DNA from: an uncultured Saccharospirillaceae bacterium
GTDB lineage: Bacteria; Pseudomonadota; Gammaproteobacteria; Pseudomonadales; Oceanobacteraceae
Reading direction: 5' to 3'
Length of the DNA stretch: 64,000 bases
NCBI GenBank assembly: GCA_947503895.1
Contig: CANNFT010000004.1
Coordinates: 124,001-188,000, forward strand
Part shown: one piece after another, positions 1-9,009 of the stretch
Layout of the letters: each line of letters opens with the position of its first letter
Position numbering within the stretch: position 1 is the stretch's first letter
Made by a program: the position numbers and the translations under genes
Notes under the pieces: model-generated
What the model saw: the letters and a program-made list of their open reading frames with translations, nothing else
The model's database searches: none
What the model was told of the DNA's origin: nothing

Positions 1-1556
1 ATGAACTAAATCGGTCGGAATACCCACAATTATTCGAGCAAATTGATGGGTTAACGAAAGAACTGAACGCTCTGAAAATTCATCGCGTTATCCTGAATCG
101 AGATCTAAATGCCGCCGTGGTTCAGCATAGCCGATTGGGTGTATTAGGTTGGAACGAAAATATTCTCATTCTCGGCCTTCAATTAATGTTGACGCTCTCC
201 GAAGATGAAATGCGTTCTGTACTAGCACACGAATTTGGGCACTTATCTGGTAACCACAGTCGCTTTAATGCTGCAATATATCGTGCCCGTCATGCATGGG
301 ATAATATTATGGAAAATTTTTCTAACAGTGACGCGTGGGGAACGAAATGGCTCGCGAAATTTTTCTCTTGGTATGTTCCGCGTTTTTCAGCCTACACATT
401 CGCCCTTGCGAGAAACAATGAATTTGAAGCCGATGCGATTGCCGCCAAATTGACCTCACCAGAAACCGCTGCTAAGGCACTGGTCAATGTCCACGCTACC
501 GCACCTTTCATCGAAAAAGAGTATTGGGAGAGTTACTACAAGCAGGCTGATTTATTTCCAGAGCCTCAGCATAAACCCTATGAAGGCTTAAGAGGTTTTA
601 TGCAAACTTCTGCATTGGACCGAACTTCAATGTTAAAACGTATAAAGGCGGAGATGCAGCAGGATACGCATTATGCAGATACACACCCGGCTTTACGCGA
701 TCGAGTCGATGCATTGCAGTCAAAACCTGTTATGCCTTCTTCACCGACCATCAGTTCCGCGGATGCATGGCTAGGTGAAAAACTCAGCAGTATCATGTCA
801 GACTTTGATCAAGCATGGCTTGAGGAAAACCGAGACAGTTGGAAAAATCGATTTGACTATGTGCAAGAAGCGCAAAGTTTACTGGCGTCGCTTTCGGATC
901 GCGTCAAAGATGAACTCAGTGACGAAGAATTATGGAAGCTGGCCTCAGTGACCCATGAGTTTAAGTCTGACGGCGATGCTAAGCCACTTTATTTAGCGTA
1001 TTTAGCACGCCATCCTGAGGATCGAGACGCAGCATTTTATTTGGGCACTATCTTATATCGTGAAGAAGACGAAGCGTGTATGCCGTATTTCGCGATTGCG
1101 ATTAAGAGTGCACGTTACATTCAAGATGCTGGTCAAATGGGTTATCACTTGTTAAATGAGAAAAAGAAACCGCAATCTGCCGAAGAGTGGTGGGATCAGG
1201 TGACAGACCAGCATAATATTCATCGAGCGGCAGAAGCTGAGCGTTCTTCTATTGAAGAAGATGATCGTTATTTCGCACCTACTTTAGAGAACCGGCTGCA
1301 AGTTCAATTTAAAAATGCTCTGTTTACGTGTAAAAATGTGCAACAGGCATGGGTTGCATGTAAAGAACTCACTCATTATCCGGAATTTCCTGTTTACGTT
1401 GTGGCTGTGCAAGGCAAGGGCGATCAGGATGCACTTGAGCAAGCGGTCAATGAGGCTTTCGAACATTTGAGTGAGCAAATATTTGTGGTTTCTATTAAAG
1501 GTAATTACAAGCCAATCGCCAAAAAAATTAAAAGTCTTGGTGTGGAATTGAAGTAA
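1..1556 (+). CDS. M48-family zinc metallopeptidase, 5'-truncated by the window edge
   Basis: The frame is open to the left edge (codons run from base 3), so the true start lies outside; the first internal start candidate is GTG at 117. The zinc site HEFGH is encoded at 228-242, preceded by a membrane-associated helix typical of M48 proteases, and the third ligand is probably the Glu of the later NNEFEAD motif. About 300 residues of helical, TPR-like sequence follow the protease domain. M48 enzymes with such C-terminal regions are generally membrane-linked or periplasmic quality-control proteases, but the missing N-terminus prevents saying whether this one carries membrane segments. A rho-independent terminator follows the stop directly, so this is the last gene of its transcript. 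Confidence 0.85.
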   Translation, partial: ELNRSEYPQLFEQIDGLTKELNALKIHRVILNRDLNAAVVQHSRLGVLGWNENILILGLQLMLTLSEDEMRSVLAHEFGHLSGNHSRFNAAIYRARHAWDNIMENFSNSDAWGTKWLAKFFSWYVPRFSAYTFALARNNEFEADAIAAKLTSPETAAKALVNVHATAPFIEKEYWESYYKQADLFPEPQHKPYEGLRGFMQTSALDRTSMLKRIKAEMQQDTHYADTHPALRDRVDALQSKPVMPSSPTISSADAWLGEKLSSIMSDFDQAWLEENRDSWKNRFDYVQEAQSLLASLSDRVKDELSDEELWKLASVTHEFKSDGDAKPLYLAYLARHPEDRDAAFYLGTILYREEDEACMPYFAIAIKSARYIQDAGQMGYHLLNEKKKPQSAEEWWDQVTDQHNIHRAAEAERSSIEEDDRYFAPTLENRLQVQFKNALFTCKNVQQAWVACKELTHYPEFPVYVVAVQGKGDQDALEQAVNEAFEHLSEQIFVVSIKGNYKPIAKKIKSLGVELK

Positions 1557-1563
1557 TGAGCCC

Positions 1564-1605
1564 ATGCACCTGCGCAAACTGGATGCCGCAGGTGCATTAT
1601 TTTTA
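1564..1605 (+). terminator. Rho-independent terminator after the M48 peptidase gene
   Basis: An 11-bp perfect stem (ATGCACCTGCG at 1564-1574 and its complement at 1587-1597) is followed by a T-rich tract. Confidence 0.85.
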
Positions 1606-1805
1606 TCTTATGCATTGATTTGCCCTGTTGCCTCACGTCCTCCCTAAACGCTCCTCCGACATAAAAAATTGCTTGTGATACATTTGTGATGAGGCGGTGA
1701 TACCTCAGTGAAACTTGTTTTGTAAAGTGAGTTGGCATTATCCGCAATGCGGAATTCCCATGGGCTGTCACAAGCCTTGGCCAACTCTCACTGAAGGGCA
1801 AGACT

Positions 1806-2537
1806 ATGAAATCGGTTTCTATTCACTCAGCTTTTAAACTAGCCATTAAGTCTGCGGTTATCACCGCTCTTCCATTTGCGTTGCTGTCTCAGAGCGCAAC
1901 GGCTCAAACCCTGGACGTTAAAGTCACCAATCTCACCCAAGGCATATACTTCACGCCGCTGCTTGTCAGTGCGCACACTGAGGAAGCGTTTTTGTTTCGC
2001 GCCGGTGAGACTGCTTCCAGTCAATTACAAGCTATGGCGGAAGGTGGAGATATATCTGGCTTAGTGTCCACACAGGCTGCAAACGCTTACAACCAAGAAA
2101 ACCCAGCAGGGGGGCTACTGGCTCCCGCACACTCAACCACCATTTCCAATTGGGAAGTTGGTGATGCATCGCATTTATCTTTGGTCGGTATGTTGCTGCC
2201 GACGAATGACGGGTTTGTGGGCCTTGATAGCTTCACAATTCCCCAAGAAACAGGCACATACACATTATTCTTGAATGGCTATGACGCGGGTACCGAAGCA
2301 AACGATGAAATCATCAATGGTGGCGGTGCTCCCGGTGTGGCAGGCATACCTGCTAACCCCGGTGGCAATGGCGGTACGTCAGGGACGGGTGTCACGATGA
2401 CGGAATCAGTATCGGTTGTGCATATTCATCGCGGTAATGTGGGAGATTCAAATTCTGAAGGTGGGGCGAGTGATCTTGACAGTCGCGTGCATCGTTGGCT
2501 GAACCCCGTTGCAAAAGTGGTTGTGACGGTTAAATAA
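1806..2537 (+). CDS. Spondin-domain exported protein (first of a tandem pair)
   Basis: A 243-residue protein with a Sec signal peptide; predicted cleavage is near residue 34, after SATA. The mature part resembles bacterial Spondin_N proteins: a beta-rich start (DVKVTNLTQG), an AEGGD motif, a central segment on upper value and range (GMLLPTNDGFVGLD), a YDAGTEAND motif, a Gly/Pro-rich loop and a VHIHRG motif near the end. Family members are secreted and may bind metal or surface material; no enzymatic role is established. The ATG at 1806 has an AAGGG-like ribosome site. The next gene encodes a paralogous lipoprotein 27 bp downstream, so the two are probably co-transcribed. Confidence 0.8.
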   Translation: MKSVSIHSAFKLAIKSAVITALPFALLSQSATAQTLDVKVTNLTQGIYFTPLLVSAHTEEAFLFRAGETASSQLQAMAEGGDISGLVSTQAANAYNQENPAGGLLAPAHSTTISNWEVGDASHLSLVGMLLPTNDGFVGLDSFTIPQETGTYTLFLNGYDAGTEANDEIINGGGAPGVAGIPANPGGNGGTSGTGVTMTESVSVVHIHRGNVGDSNSEGGASDLDSRVHRWLNPVAKVVVTVK

Positions 2538-2564
2538 GGTATCGATCAATGTGGAGTGAAGATT

Positions 2565-3296
2565 ATGAATAACCAACTGTGTTTATCGGCGCGTCACCTA
2601 CTGGCTGGGGCAGCTCTTGCCATGACCTTAGCGGCATGCGGTGGTTCAGATAACAATCGAAATAGTAGCAGTTCTAATCAGGCCGAATCTGAGCACATGT
2701 TCGATATCAGAATTCAAAACCTGTCGGCTGCACAGCCATTTTCACCGGTTGCATTGGCGCTTACAGATGGTAGCTATGCGCCATGGGTGATAGGAGAACC
2801 CAGTAGTCTAGGGTTGGAGCACTTGGCAGAGGGTGGTGACAATAGTGCTTTTCTGTCGCATGCATTGGCCAGTAGCGACTCAGCGGTCGGTATCAATGGT
2901 GCTGAGTTAATTCTTCCGGGTGGGTCTGTTACCTATACGCTTAGTGCGAAGCCAGAAGCATTGCATTTGAACCTTGCCTCCATGTTGGTGAATACCAATG
3001 ATGCATTTACCGGTGTAAATGCCGTGGATTTATCGGGCATGGCAGTGGGGGCTGAGTGGCGAGCAAATTTACCGGTTTACGACGCTGGAACAGAGACTAA
3101 TTCTGAACACGCGGGGACGATCCCGGGCCCAGCTGATGCAGGCGGCGAAGGATTCAATGCAGAGAGGATGGATGTGAATTTTGTCGCTCGACACTCCGGC
3201 ACAGTCACACAAACTGACGATCAGACCTCAGTTTTAAAAGAAAATCACAGATTCGATGCACCAATTGGAAAAGTGACGGTCGTAAGAGTTAGGTAG
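2565..3296 (+). CDS. Spondin-domain lipoprotein (second of a tandem pair)
   Basis: The start is taken as ATG 2565 because GGAG at 2553-2556 sits 8 bases upstream; an in-frame GTG at 2556 overlaps that site and is less likely. The N-terminus is a lipoprotein signal ending in a lipobox (LAAC, Cys25), followed by a Ser/Asn-rich linker. The rest parallels the preceding protein motif by motif (FDIRIQNLS, LAEGGD, SMLVNTNDAFTGVNAVD, YDAGTETNSE, VARHSGTV), so the two arose by duplication: one appears soluble and exported, the other lipid-anchored. A strong terminator follows. Function is unknown; a surface or outer-membrane role is inferred only from the lipidation signal. Confidence 0.8.
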   Translation: MNNQLCLSARHLLAGAALAMTLAACGGSDNNRNSSSSNQAESEHMFDIRIQNLSAAQPFSPVALALTDGSYAPWVIGEPSSLGLEHLAEGGDNSAFLSHALASSDSAVGINGAELILPGGSVTYTLSAKPEALHLNLASMLVNTNDAFTGVNAVDLSGMAVGAEWRANLPVYDAGTETNSEHAGTIPGPADAGGEGFNAERMDVNFVARHSGTVTQTDDQTSVLKENHRFDAPIGKVTVVRVR

Positions 3297-3308
3297 ATCG
3301 CTTTTTGG

Positions 3309-3349
3309 GACCCAAGCCGTTCAATTTGAACGGCCGGTCTCTTTTTTTT
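3309..3349 (+). terminator. Rho-independent terminator after the spondin pair
   Basis: Two-part stem (GACC with GGTC, then CCGTTC with GAACGG at 3317-3333) followed by a run of eight T. Confidence 0.9.
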
Positions 3350-3453
3350 GCGATCGCTTTGCCCTTTCAGCAATGGTCCACGTGATAAAGGATGCGCTCT
3401 AGTATTTAGCAGTATGCATCGCGTGTTAACTACCCTCATAGTCGGGAGCTACG

Positions 3454-4158
3454 ATGCCAGCACAAATCCTAGTCGTTGAAGATGATATTGATATTAATCG
3501 AGTGGTCACGATGAACTTGAATGATGCTCATTATCGTGTTGATAGTGCGCATTGTGGCAAAAAGGCGTTGCAAATGGTGCGAAAAAAATCTTTTGATCTG
3601 ATTGTGTTAGATCGCATGCTGCCAGAAGTAGATGGGTTGGATATTTGCCGACAACTTCGAGAAGATAAAAATTTTACGCCTATATTGATGCTGACCGCGC
3701 GAGACAGTGAAGCTGATCGTATCGTTGGTTTAGAAATGGGAGCAGATGATTACCTAACGAAACCTTTTAGTATCGGTGAATTGCAGGCTCGAATTAAAGC
3801 GTTACTTAGGCGTGCGAATACCTTCTTACCCAATCCAGCGTCGACTGAAGAAGTGATCGAATATGGCGCCATGCGTATATACCCATTGAGTCGTACGGTC
3901 AAAATTTCTTCGCAAGATATTGAACTCACCAGCAAAGAATTTGACTTGCTACTGTATATGGCAAGACACCCCGGTCAAGTATTTAGTCGAACGCAATTAT
4001 TAGATGAGGTCTGGAATTATCAATTTAGCGGATACGAGCATACGGTTAACTCACATATCAATCGATTGCGGGCGAAAATAGAATCCACTCCTACTAAACC
4101 TGAGTATGTGCAAACCGTATGGGGAGTGGGATATCGATTCCAACAGCCTACCCCTTAG
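3454..4158 (+). CDS. OmpR/PhoB-family response regulator
   Basis: A 234-residue two-domain regulator. The receiver has the acidic pair EDD at the N-terminus, phosphoacceptor Asp53 (VLDRMLP), and the conserved TA and KPF motifs (LTARD, TKPFS). A winged-helix DNA-binding domain follows from about residue 130 (ELTSKEFDLL, NSHINRLRAKI, VWGVGYRF). GGGAG lies upstream of the ATG. The gene is followed after about 75 bp by a histidine kinase in the same orientation, so the pair forms one two-component system. Its stimulus is not evident; the adjacent spondin genes end in a terminator and may be targets, but nothing in the sequence proves that. Confidence 0.92.
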   Translation: MPAQILVVEDDIDINRVVTMNLNDAHYRVDSAHCGKKALQMVRKKSFDLIVLDRMLPEVDGLDICRQLREDKNFTPILMLTARDSEADRIVGLEMGADDYLTKPFSIGELQARIKALLRRANTFLPNPASTEEVIEYGAMRIYPLSRTVKISSQDIELTSKEFDLLLYMARHPGQVFSRTQLLDEVWNYQFSGYEHTVNSHINRLRAKIESTPTKPEYVQTVWGVGYRFQQPTP

Positions 4159-4232
4159 TAAGTCCATCAATTGTATCTATGTCCGTTAAACTTAACTGCT
4201 CTACATAACTATCGACGAATGTGAGGTCCAGT

Positions 4233-5780
4233 GTGTTTCGAATTCCCTATTTTACAAAAGTCGCTCTGGTGCTTTTTGTTGCATTGATTACCTTTGGTGG
4301 AATCGCGGTCACCTTGTTTTTAGTCTTTAACCAGTATAACGAGCAGCAAATAACGCAAACGCTTCACGCATCATTGGCACAAAAAATAATCAACGATAAC
4401 CCTGGATTGCAGTCGGGTGAAATCACATCTGAAAATCTTGAGCATGCGTTTCATAATATGATGATTCTAGGTCCTAGCTTTGAGTTTTATTTTTTAAGTG
4501 AAACAGGACAAGTTGAAACATTTGCTAAGAATGAAAATCCCGTACTACGGCATTCAGTCCCAATACAACCCATTAAAGACTTTTTAAGTCAACAGTCTCC
4601 CTTTCCTATAAAGGCCATTGATCCTCGTGCGCAAAAAGGTGAAAAAGTTTTCAGTGTTGCGCCGGTAAGGGTAAACGACACGATAAAAGGGTATTTATTC
4701 ATTGTCATAGGCGGAAAGCAGTATGAAGGTGTATTTGCTCACTTTAATGATCGCCATCAATTGAAGTTGGTCGCGCTTGTACTGCTACTAGGATTACTGT
4801 TTAGTTTCATGATTGCGATGCTGGCGCTTATAAAAATATTTAAACCACTACGTCGACTCAATGAAGATATGCAACGATTTAACCAAGAGGGTCTTGAATC
4901 CAGTATGATTCGGTTATATCCGTGGCCTAAAGACAGTACAGACGACGTTGAGCAATTGGGTCATATATTTAATCAGCTTTTAATTCGACTTAAAAATCAG
5001 TATACCAAGATTAAATCTGCAGATGAGATGCGACGGGAGCTTGTGTCCTATGTATCCCATGATTTAAGAACACCGTTGACAGCCTTAAAAGGATATCTCG
5101 AAACTTGGTTGCTTAAAAATAATAACGCACACTTTATTGATACCCGTATCATTGAACGAGATTTAATTGAAGGCGCGTTAAATAATGCTAAGCAAATGGA
5201 GAAACTCGTGGAGCAACTGTTCGAATTAGCCCACCTAGAGGGTGAACAGGTAAAGTTAAATCATGAGGTTATACCCGTGGCTGAACTGGCTCAGGACGTA
5301 ATTCAAAAATTGAGCCTAGAGGCTTCTAAGTCAAATATTACACTGGATATAACCCCGAAAGACCCTAGTATTTTGGTGAAGGCTGATATTCAAAAACTAG
5401 AACGAGCACTAACAAATCTAATCGAAAACGCCATCAGGCATACAGACACAGGTGGAAAAATACAAATTAAGTTCGAGCTACAAGACACAACGGTGTCCAT
5501 CGAAGTTGAGGATAATGGCTGCGGCATACCAGAAGACGAAATCTCTCAAGTGTTTGAACCGCATTTCAGAGCGTCCAATAGTCATCTATCAGCCAGCGGC
5601 ATAGGGAAAGGGCTTGGTGGCTTGGGTTTAGCGATCACTCAGCGTATTATTCAGCTTCATGGTAGCCAGATTGAAGTATTGAGTGAGGTAGGCAAAGGCA
5701 GTGCGTTCAAGTTTAAACTCCCGCAAGACCACTATGAGCAATGTATCCTCACCCATTCCACACATCGTCGGGCTGGGTGA
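4233..5780 (+). CDS. Membrane sensor histidine kinase
   Basis: The start is placed at GTG 4233, which has GAGG (4223-4226) six bases upstream; GTG 4221 in the same frame would add four residues. An N-terminal membrane segment, a periplasmic domain of about 140 residues and a second membrane segment are followed by a HAMP-like linker. HisKA has the SHDLRTPLTALKGYLE box, and the HATPase domain has N (NLIENAIRH), G1 (DNGCGIP) and G2 (GKGLGGLGLAI) boxes. This is the cognate kinase of the preceding OmpR-type regulator. Its 3' end overlaps the next gene by about 47 bp. The ligand is unknown. Confidence 0.9.
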   Translation: MFRIPYFTKVALVLFVALITFGGIAVTLFLVFNQYNEQQITQTLHASLAQKIINDNPGLQSGEITSENLEHAFHNMMILGPSFEFYFLSETGQVETFAKNENPVLRHSVPIQPIKDFLSQQSPFPIKAIDPRAQKGEKVFSVAPVRVNDTIKGYLFIVIGGKQYEGVFAHFNDRHQLKLVALVLLLGLLFSFMIAMLALIKIFKPLRRLNEDMQRFNQEGLESSMIRLYPWPKDSTDDVEQLGHIFNQLLIRLKNQYTKIKSADEMRRELVSYVSHDLRTPLTALKGYLETWLLKNNNAHFIDTRIIERDLIEGALNNAKQMEKLVEQLFELAHLEGEQVKLNHEVIPVAELAQDVIQKLSLEASKSNITLDITPKDPSILVKADIQKLERALTNLIENAIRHTDTGGKIQIKFELQDTTVSIEVEDNGCGIPEDEISQVFEPHFRASNSHLSASGIGKGLGGLGLAITQRIIQLHGSQIEVLSEVGKGSAFKFKLPQDHYEQCILTHSTHRRAG

Positions 5781-6375
5781 TCGGTTCGAGAGTCATTTGT
5801 CATGCTCCGAAAGCGGCCCACCAAATTGCCCTCAAGCCAGCTTAAACGTCTACATTGCGAATCGTCCACCATTACCGGTTTATGAAGCATTAGATACACT
5901 CCATAGCATGGTTGCGGGTGAAATTTTTCATATTGCCGATCAAACGGGTAATCATTGGCGGAAAATTTTTAATGTATACGCAAAGTTTGTCTATGCCTTA
6001 AACTGGCGAAATTGTCGTCAGGACTATACGAGTTGGCAAGAATATCGAGATGACGCCCTACTGCAAGAGGGTTCAGGTACGCGATTGATGTTCAATGCGC
6101 CTCATGGTTTATCCGCCAATCATTGTTTAAACGAATCATTGTTAGACTCATCCAAGTCATCAGAAAATCGTAATATTCACATCATAATGGGCAAAGGATA
6201 CGCTCAATCACTTGGTTTTTCTCCGGACTCGTTGAAAGGACTGACCAAGATGAGCGAAGATTTTTCCGTGATGGCAAATGCAAATATTATCATTTCCCCT
6301 TATTTTGACTATCGTCAATTATCCAACTTAAAAATTGAACAGTTAGTGCAGTGGTGCCGTACGTTAAATAAATAG
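5734..6375 (+). CDS. Conserved uncharacterised protein, DUF6942-like
   Basis: The start is taken at ATG 5734 (MSNVSSPIPH), inside the end of the kinase gene; an upstream GTG at 5701 lies deeper in that gene and is less likely. The 213-residue cytosolic protein has a block typical of a gammaproteobacterial family I recall as DUF6942: YIANRPPLPVY, then GNHWRKIFNVYAKFVYAL, then IIMGKGYAQSLG and a final NIIISPYFDYRQL segment. No signal peptide or membrane helix is visible. Function is unknown. Overlap with the kinase gene suggests translational coupling. The family name is from memory and less sure than the conserved-protein call. Confidence 0.65.
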   Translation: MSNVSSPIPHIVGLGDRFESHLSCSESGPPNCPQASLNVYIANRPPLPVYEALDTLHSMVAGEIFHIADQTGNHWRKIFNVYAKFVYALNWRNCRQDYTSWQEYRDDALLQEGSGTRLMFNAPHGLSANHCLNESLLDSSKSSENRNIHIIMGKGYAQSLGFSPDSLKGLTKMSEDFSVMANANIIISPYFDYRQLSNLKIEQLVQWCRTLNK

Positions 6376-6400
6376 GTTTAAAGCCAAAATAGGAGGGTTA

Positions 6401-7279
6401 ATGGAACTCAAACACATCGAAATATTTTTATTGTCCATCGAATTGGGTTCTATTTCTGCAGCAGCACGTAAAATGGGTAAGCAGCAGTCTGTGGCAAGCC
6501 AATGGATAGCTGACTTAGAAGCAGATTTAAATATCACACTCTTTCAGCGTTCCAAAAATAAATCCCAGCCGACAGAGGAGGCCCGACTACTGGCACCTCA
6601 ACTCAAGCAAATTTTAACTCAGGCCCAAGATCTAAAACGGTCAGCTGAACTTGTTAGTCATGGGGAGCCGAGCATACTCTCTGTATTGATTGACGAGTGG
6701 GTTCCGGCATTGCCAGTCACGAATGCTATTCACCAATTTAGCCAACTTTATCCCCATTTGATATTAGAAGTACAAGCCATGCCGAGGGAACTCATTTTAG
6801 AGCAGGTGGCACAGCAGCCTACCTGTATTGGGTTGGTGACCGAACTAAATTATCATCATGACCACCTCCAATACCAGCGTATCGGTTTTTATGAAGATGT
6901 ACTGGTGGCATCCCCTCACTTTCCGTTAGCTAAACAGAAGAATATAACAGTCGATGATCTTTCTCGTTTTCGTGAATTAGTATGGGCAACACACGAAGAC
7001 GGAATAGAAAACGAAGGTTTTGGGCAAGTATACTCGGTTATCAATGACCTTCAGACCCTCATCGCATTGCTGGAAAAAGCCGACAGTTACGCGCTTTTAC
7101 ATCGGCAATCTATTGATTTGTATCTTGCTCAAAAAAGACTAATAACATTAGATTGTCAATTTGAACAAGTCAAATTAAACAGAAGAATTGAATGTGTTTG
7201 GTCTCCCGCTACCGCGATTTCTACGACGGTGAAAGAATTAAAAGATTGCATTATTCATCACCATGATTACCAACAGTAA
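6401..7279 (+). CDS. LysR-family transcriptional regulator
   Basis: A 292-residue protein with an N-terminal winged helix-turn-helix (LKHIEIFLLSIELGSISAA, then a SVASQWIADLEADLNITLFQR segment) and a C-terminal LysR substrate-binding domain (LSVLIDEWVPALP, YEDVLVASPHFPL). The Shine-Dalgarno AGGAGG is seven bases ahead of the ATG. It starts 25 bp after the DUF6942-like gene. The effector is not predictable. Local targets could be the downstream permease gene, but no T-N11-A site was confirmed. Confidence 0.9.
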   Translation: MELKHIEIFLLSIELGSISAAARKMGKQQSVASQWIADLEADLNITLFQRSKNKSQPTEEARLLAPQLKQILTQAQDLKRSAELVSHGEPSILSVLIDEWVPALPVTNAIHQFSQLYPHLILEVQAMPRELILEQVAQQPTCIGLVTELNYHHDHLQYQRIGFYEDVLVASPHFPLAKQKNITVDDLSRFRELVWATHEDGIENEGFGQVYSVINDLQTLIALLEKADSYALLHRQSIDLYLAQKRLITLDCQFEQVKLNRRIECVWSPATAISTTVKELKDCIIHHHDYQQ

Positions 7280-7416
7280 TGCGTTTCTTTAATAATGTTC
7301 TCACACGCAAGAAAACTCGAATGATGATAGGTTCGGTGGTCTCAAGTTCAACGAAGTTTTAATGTATAGATTTACCGGTGTTTGTTACGGATACCGAACT
7401 CGATAGGAAGAATATA

Positions 7417-8325
7417 GTGTCAAATGATGTAACAAAGAATGCAGGCCCGCTTTACGCTGTATTAGCGTATGGGATTTGGGGTTTTCTGCCTGTCTATTTT
7501 AAACAAATTGCAAATGTATCAGCGGATGAAATTTTGATGCACCGTATAATTTGGTCATTTGTGTTTACGGTGGCATTGATAATCGTAGTAAAAGGTGTTG
7601 ATAAGGTCAAAGCGGTACTCAAACAACCCAAGTATTTAATCATATTATTTTTTTCTAGTGGATTAATTGCCACTAACTGGGGGTTATATATTTGGGCTGT
7701 CAATAACGACCGTATTCTAGAAAGTAGTTTAGGATATTACATTAATCCAATTGTTAATGTGCTGTTGGGTATGTTAGTGCTTGGCGAGCGACTGAGAAAT
7801 GTACAGTGGGCTGCGGTGGTGTTAGCTGCCACGGGTGTTACCTTAGAAATCGTTAATTTTGGTTCCATTCCATGGGTGGCGTTAACGCTAGCATTTAGTT
7901 TTGGTACCTACGGTTTATTAAGAAAAATGGTTCCAGTAGATGCGCAAACGGGATTGCTTCTAGAAACCACCATACTTCTGCTGCCCGCGCTGGTGTACAT
8001 TGTATTTTTTATTCAAAGTGACACCAGTAATTTGATGAATAACTCTTGGCAGCTAAATAGTCTATTGCTGTTGGCAGGCCCGGTAACCAGTATCCCGCTC
8101 ATGTTTTTTGCTGCTGCCGCTCAAAGGTTAAATTATAGTACGCTGGGTTTTTTCCAGTATATTGCCCCAAGCCTCCTGTTTCTACTGGCGGTCACCCTTT
8201 ATAATGAGCCGTTGACAACACAGAAAATGATCACATTTATTTTTATATGGGTGGCACTCGCTATTTTCAGTATCGATGCTTACCGATGGCAGAAACGAAT
8301 GCAAGTGAAAATGAAGGCAGAATAA
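7417..8325 (+). CDS. rarD: RarD-like EamA/DMT-superfamily permease
   Basis: The start is set at GTG 7417 because AGGAAG (7405-7410) precedes it at good spacing; GTG 7378 in frame would give a hydrophilic 13-residue extension. The 302-residue protein has about ten membrane segments and RarD-type sequence: GPLYAVLAYGIWGFLPVYFK at the start, the early MHRIIWSF motif, NWGLYIWAVN, SLGYYINPI, and the late TLGFFQYIAPSLLFLLAV segment. RarD proteins were named from chloramphenicol-sensitivity phenotypes; true substrates are mostly unknown, so drug export should not be assumed. The symbol is by family resemblance. Confidence 0.85.
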   Translation: MSNDVTKNAGPLYAVLAYGIWGFLPVYFKQIANVSADEILMHRIIWSFVFTVALIIVVKGVDKVKAVLKQPKYLIILFFSSGLIATNWGLYIWAVNNDRILESSLGYYINPIVNVLLGMLVLGERLRNVQWAAVVLAATGVTLEIVNFGSIPWVALTLAFSFGTYGLLRKMVPVDAQTGLLLETTILLLPALVYIVFFIQSDTSNLMNNSWQLNSLLLLAGPVTSIPLMFFAAAAQRLNYSTLGFFQYIAPSLLFLLAVTLYNEPLTTQKMITFIFIWVALAIFSIDAYRWQKRMQVKMKAE

Positions 8326-8332
8326 TACTCAA

Positions 8333-8355
8333 GATTAAAAGCTTGTCTTTTAATC
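8333..8355. terminator. AT-rich hairpin between convergent genes
   Basis: GATTAAAA (8333-8340) pairs perfectly with TTTTAATC (8348-8355) across a 7-base loop, between the permease gene and the convergent regulator gene. The stem is weak and has no separate T tract, so termination is only plausible. Confidence 0.4.
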
Positions 8356-9009
8356 AATATCATCAATTAAATTCATTCTCATTGCTAGGTCACGAAAGCC
8401 CGTTCTACTCACACCCAGGACGGGCTTGATCTTCATAGTAATGATGTTTTCAATTGTTTTCTTGGTTATGCCTAGTTCCTTTTCGACTGCACCGATATCA
8501 ATATTGCCTGCCAGCATTGTGAATATTTTCTGTTCGCGGTATGACAACCCGGCAAGCGGGTCTCTAATATTGGACAGTCCAATACTTTTCAGTGTATCGC
8601 CTACAAAATAATCTTCATTTCTTGCGACCGTATTCACTGCTCGAATCAGTTCACTGGTTTTATCACCTTTATTGACATAAGCCATCGCGCCGGCTTTGTA
8701 GCAACCCGCTATGGTGTTAATGTTTTTACGCATTGAGTAAATGACAATTTTCGCACTGGCGTTCAATTCAATAAGCATTTCAATAATGGATATGTCTCCT
8801 TTTGTGCTTTCGAAACCTAGGTCGATCACAAAAACATCCACTTCTTTATCATTGCCGTTCTGTAATAAATCGTTAGCATTGAGTGCCGTTCCGATCACTT
8901 CAATAGGAGACTCGGTGCTGATTTTCGGAGTATATTGACTAAAAATACCTTGAAGACCATCTATTACCACAGGATGATCATCAGCGATAAACACTTTAAT
9001 GGGATTCAT
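8350..9009 (-). CDS. NarL/FixJ-type response regulator
   Basis: A 219-residue regulator. The receiver begins VFIADDHPVV and has phosphoacceptor Asp63 (FVIDLGFES) and the conserved Lys in VNKGDK. The C-terminal LuxR-type HTH (LSYREQKIFTMLAGNIDIGA, then KELGITKKTIENI) is recognisable, although the usual second half (QVHLSNIYRKL) is replaced by a diverged IITMKIKPVLGV segment. The start overlaps the end of the upstream kinase gene by 14 bp, so this is its cognate regulator and the last gene of a three-gene unit with a PotD-like binding protein. Targets are unknown. Confidence 0.9.
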   Translation of the reverse strand: MNPIKVFIADDHPVVIDGLQGIFSQYTPKISTESPIEVIGTALNANDLLQNGNDKEVDVFVIDLGFESTKGDISIIEMLIELNASAKIVIYSMRKNINTIAGCYKAGAMAYVNKGDKTSELIRAVNTVARNEDYFVGDTLKSIGLSNIRDPLAGLSYREQKIFTMLAGNIDIGAVEKELGITKKTIENIITMKIKPVLGVSRTGFRDLAMRMNLIDDID

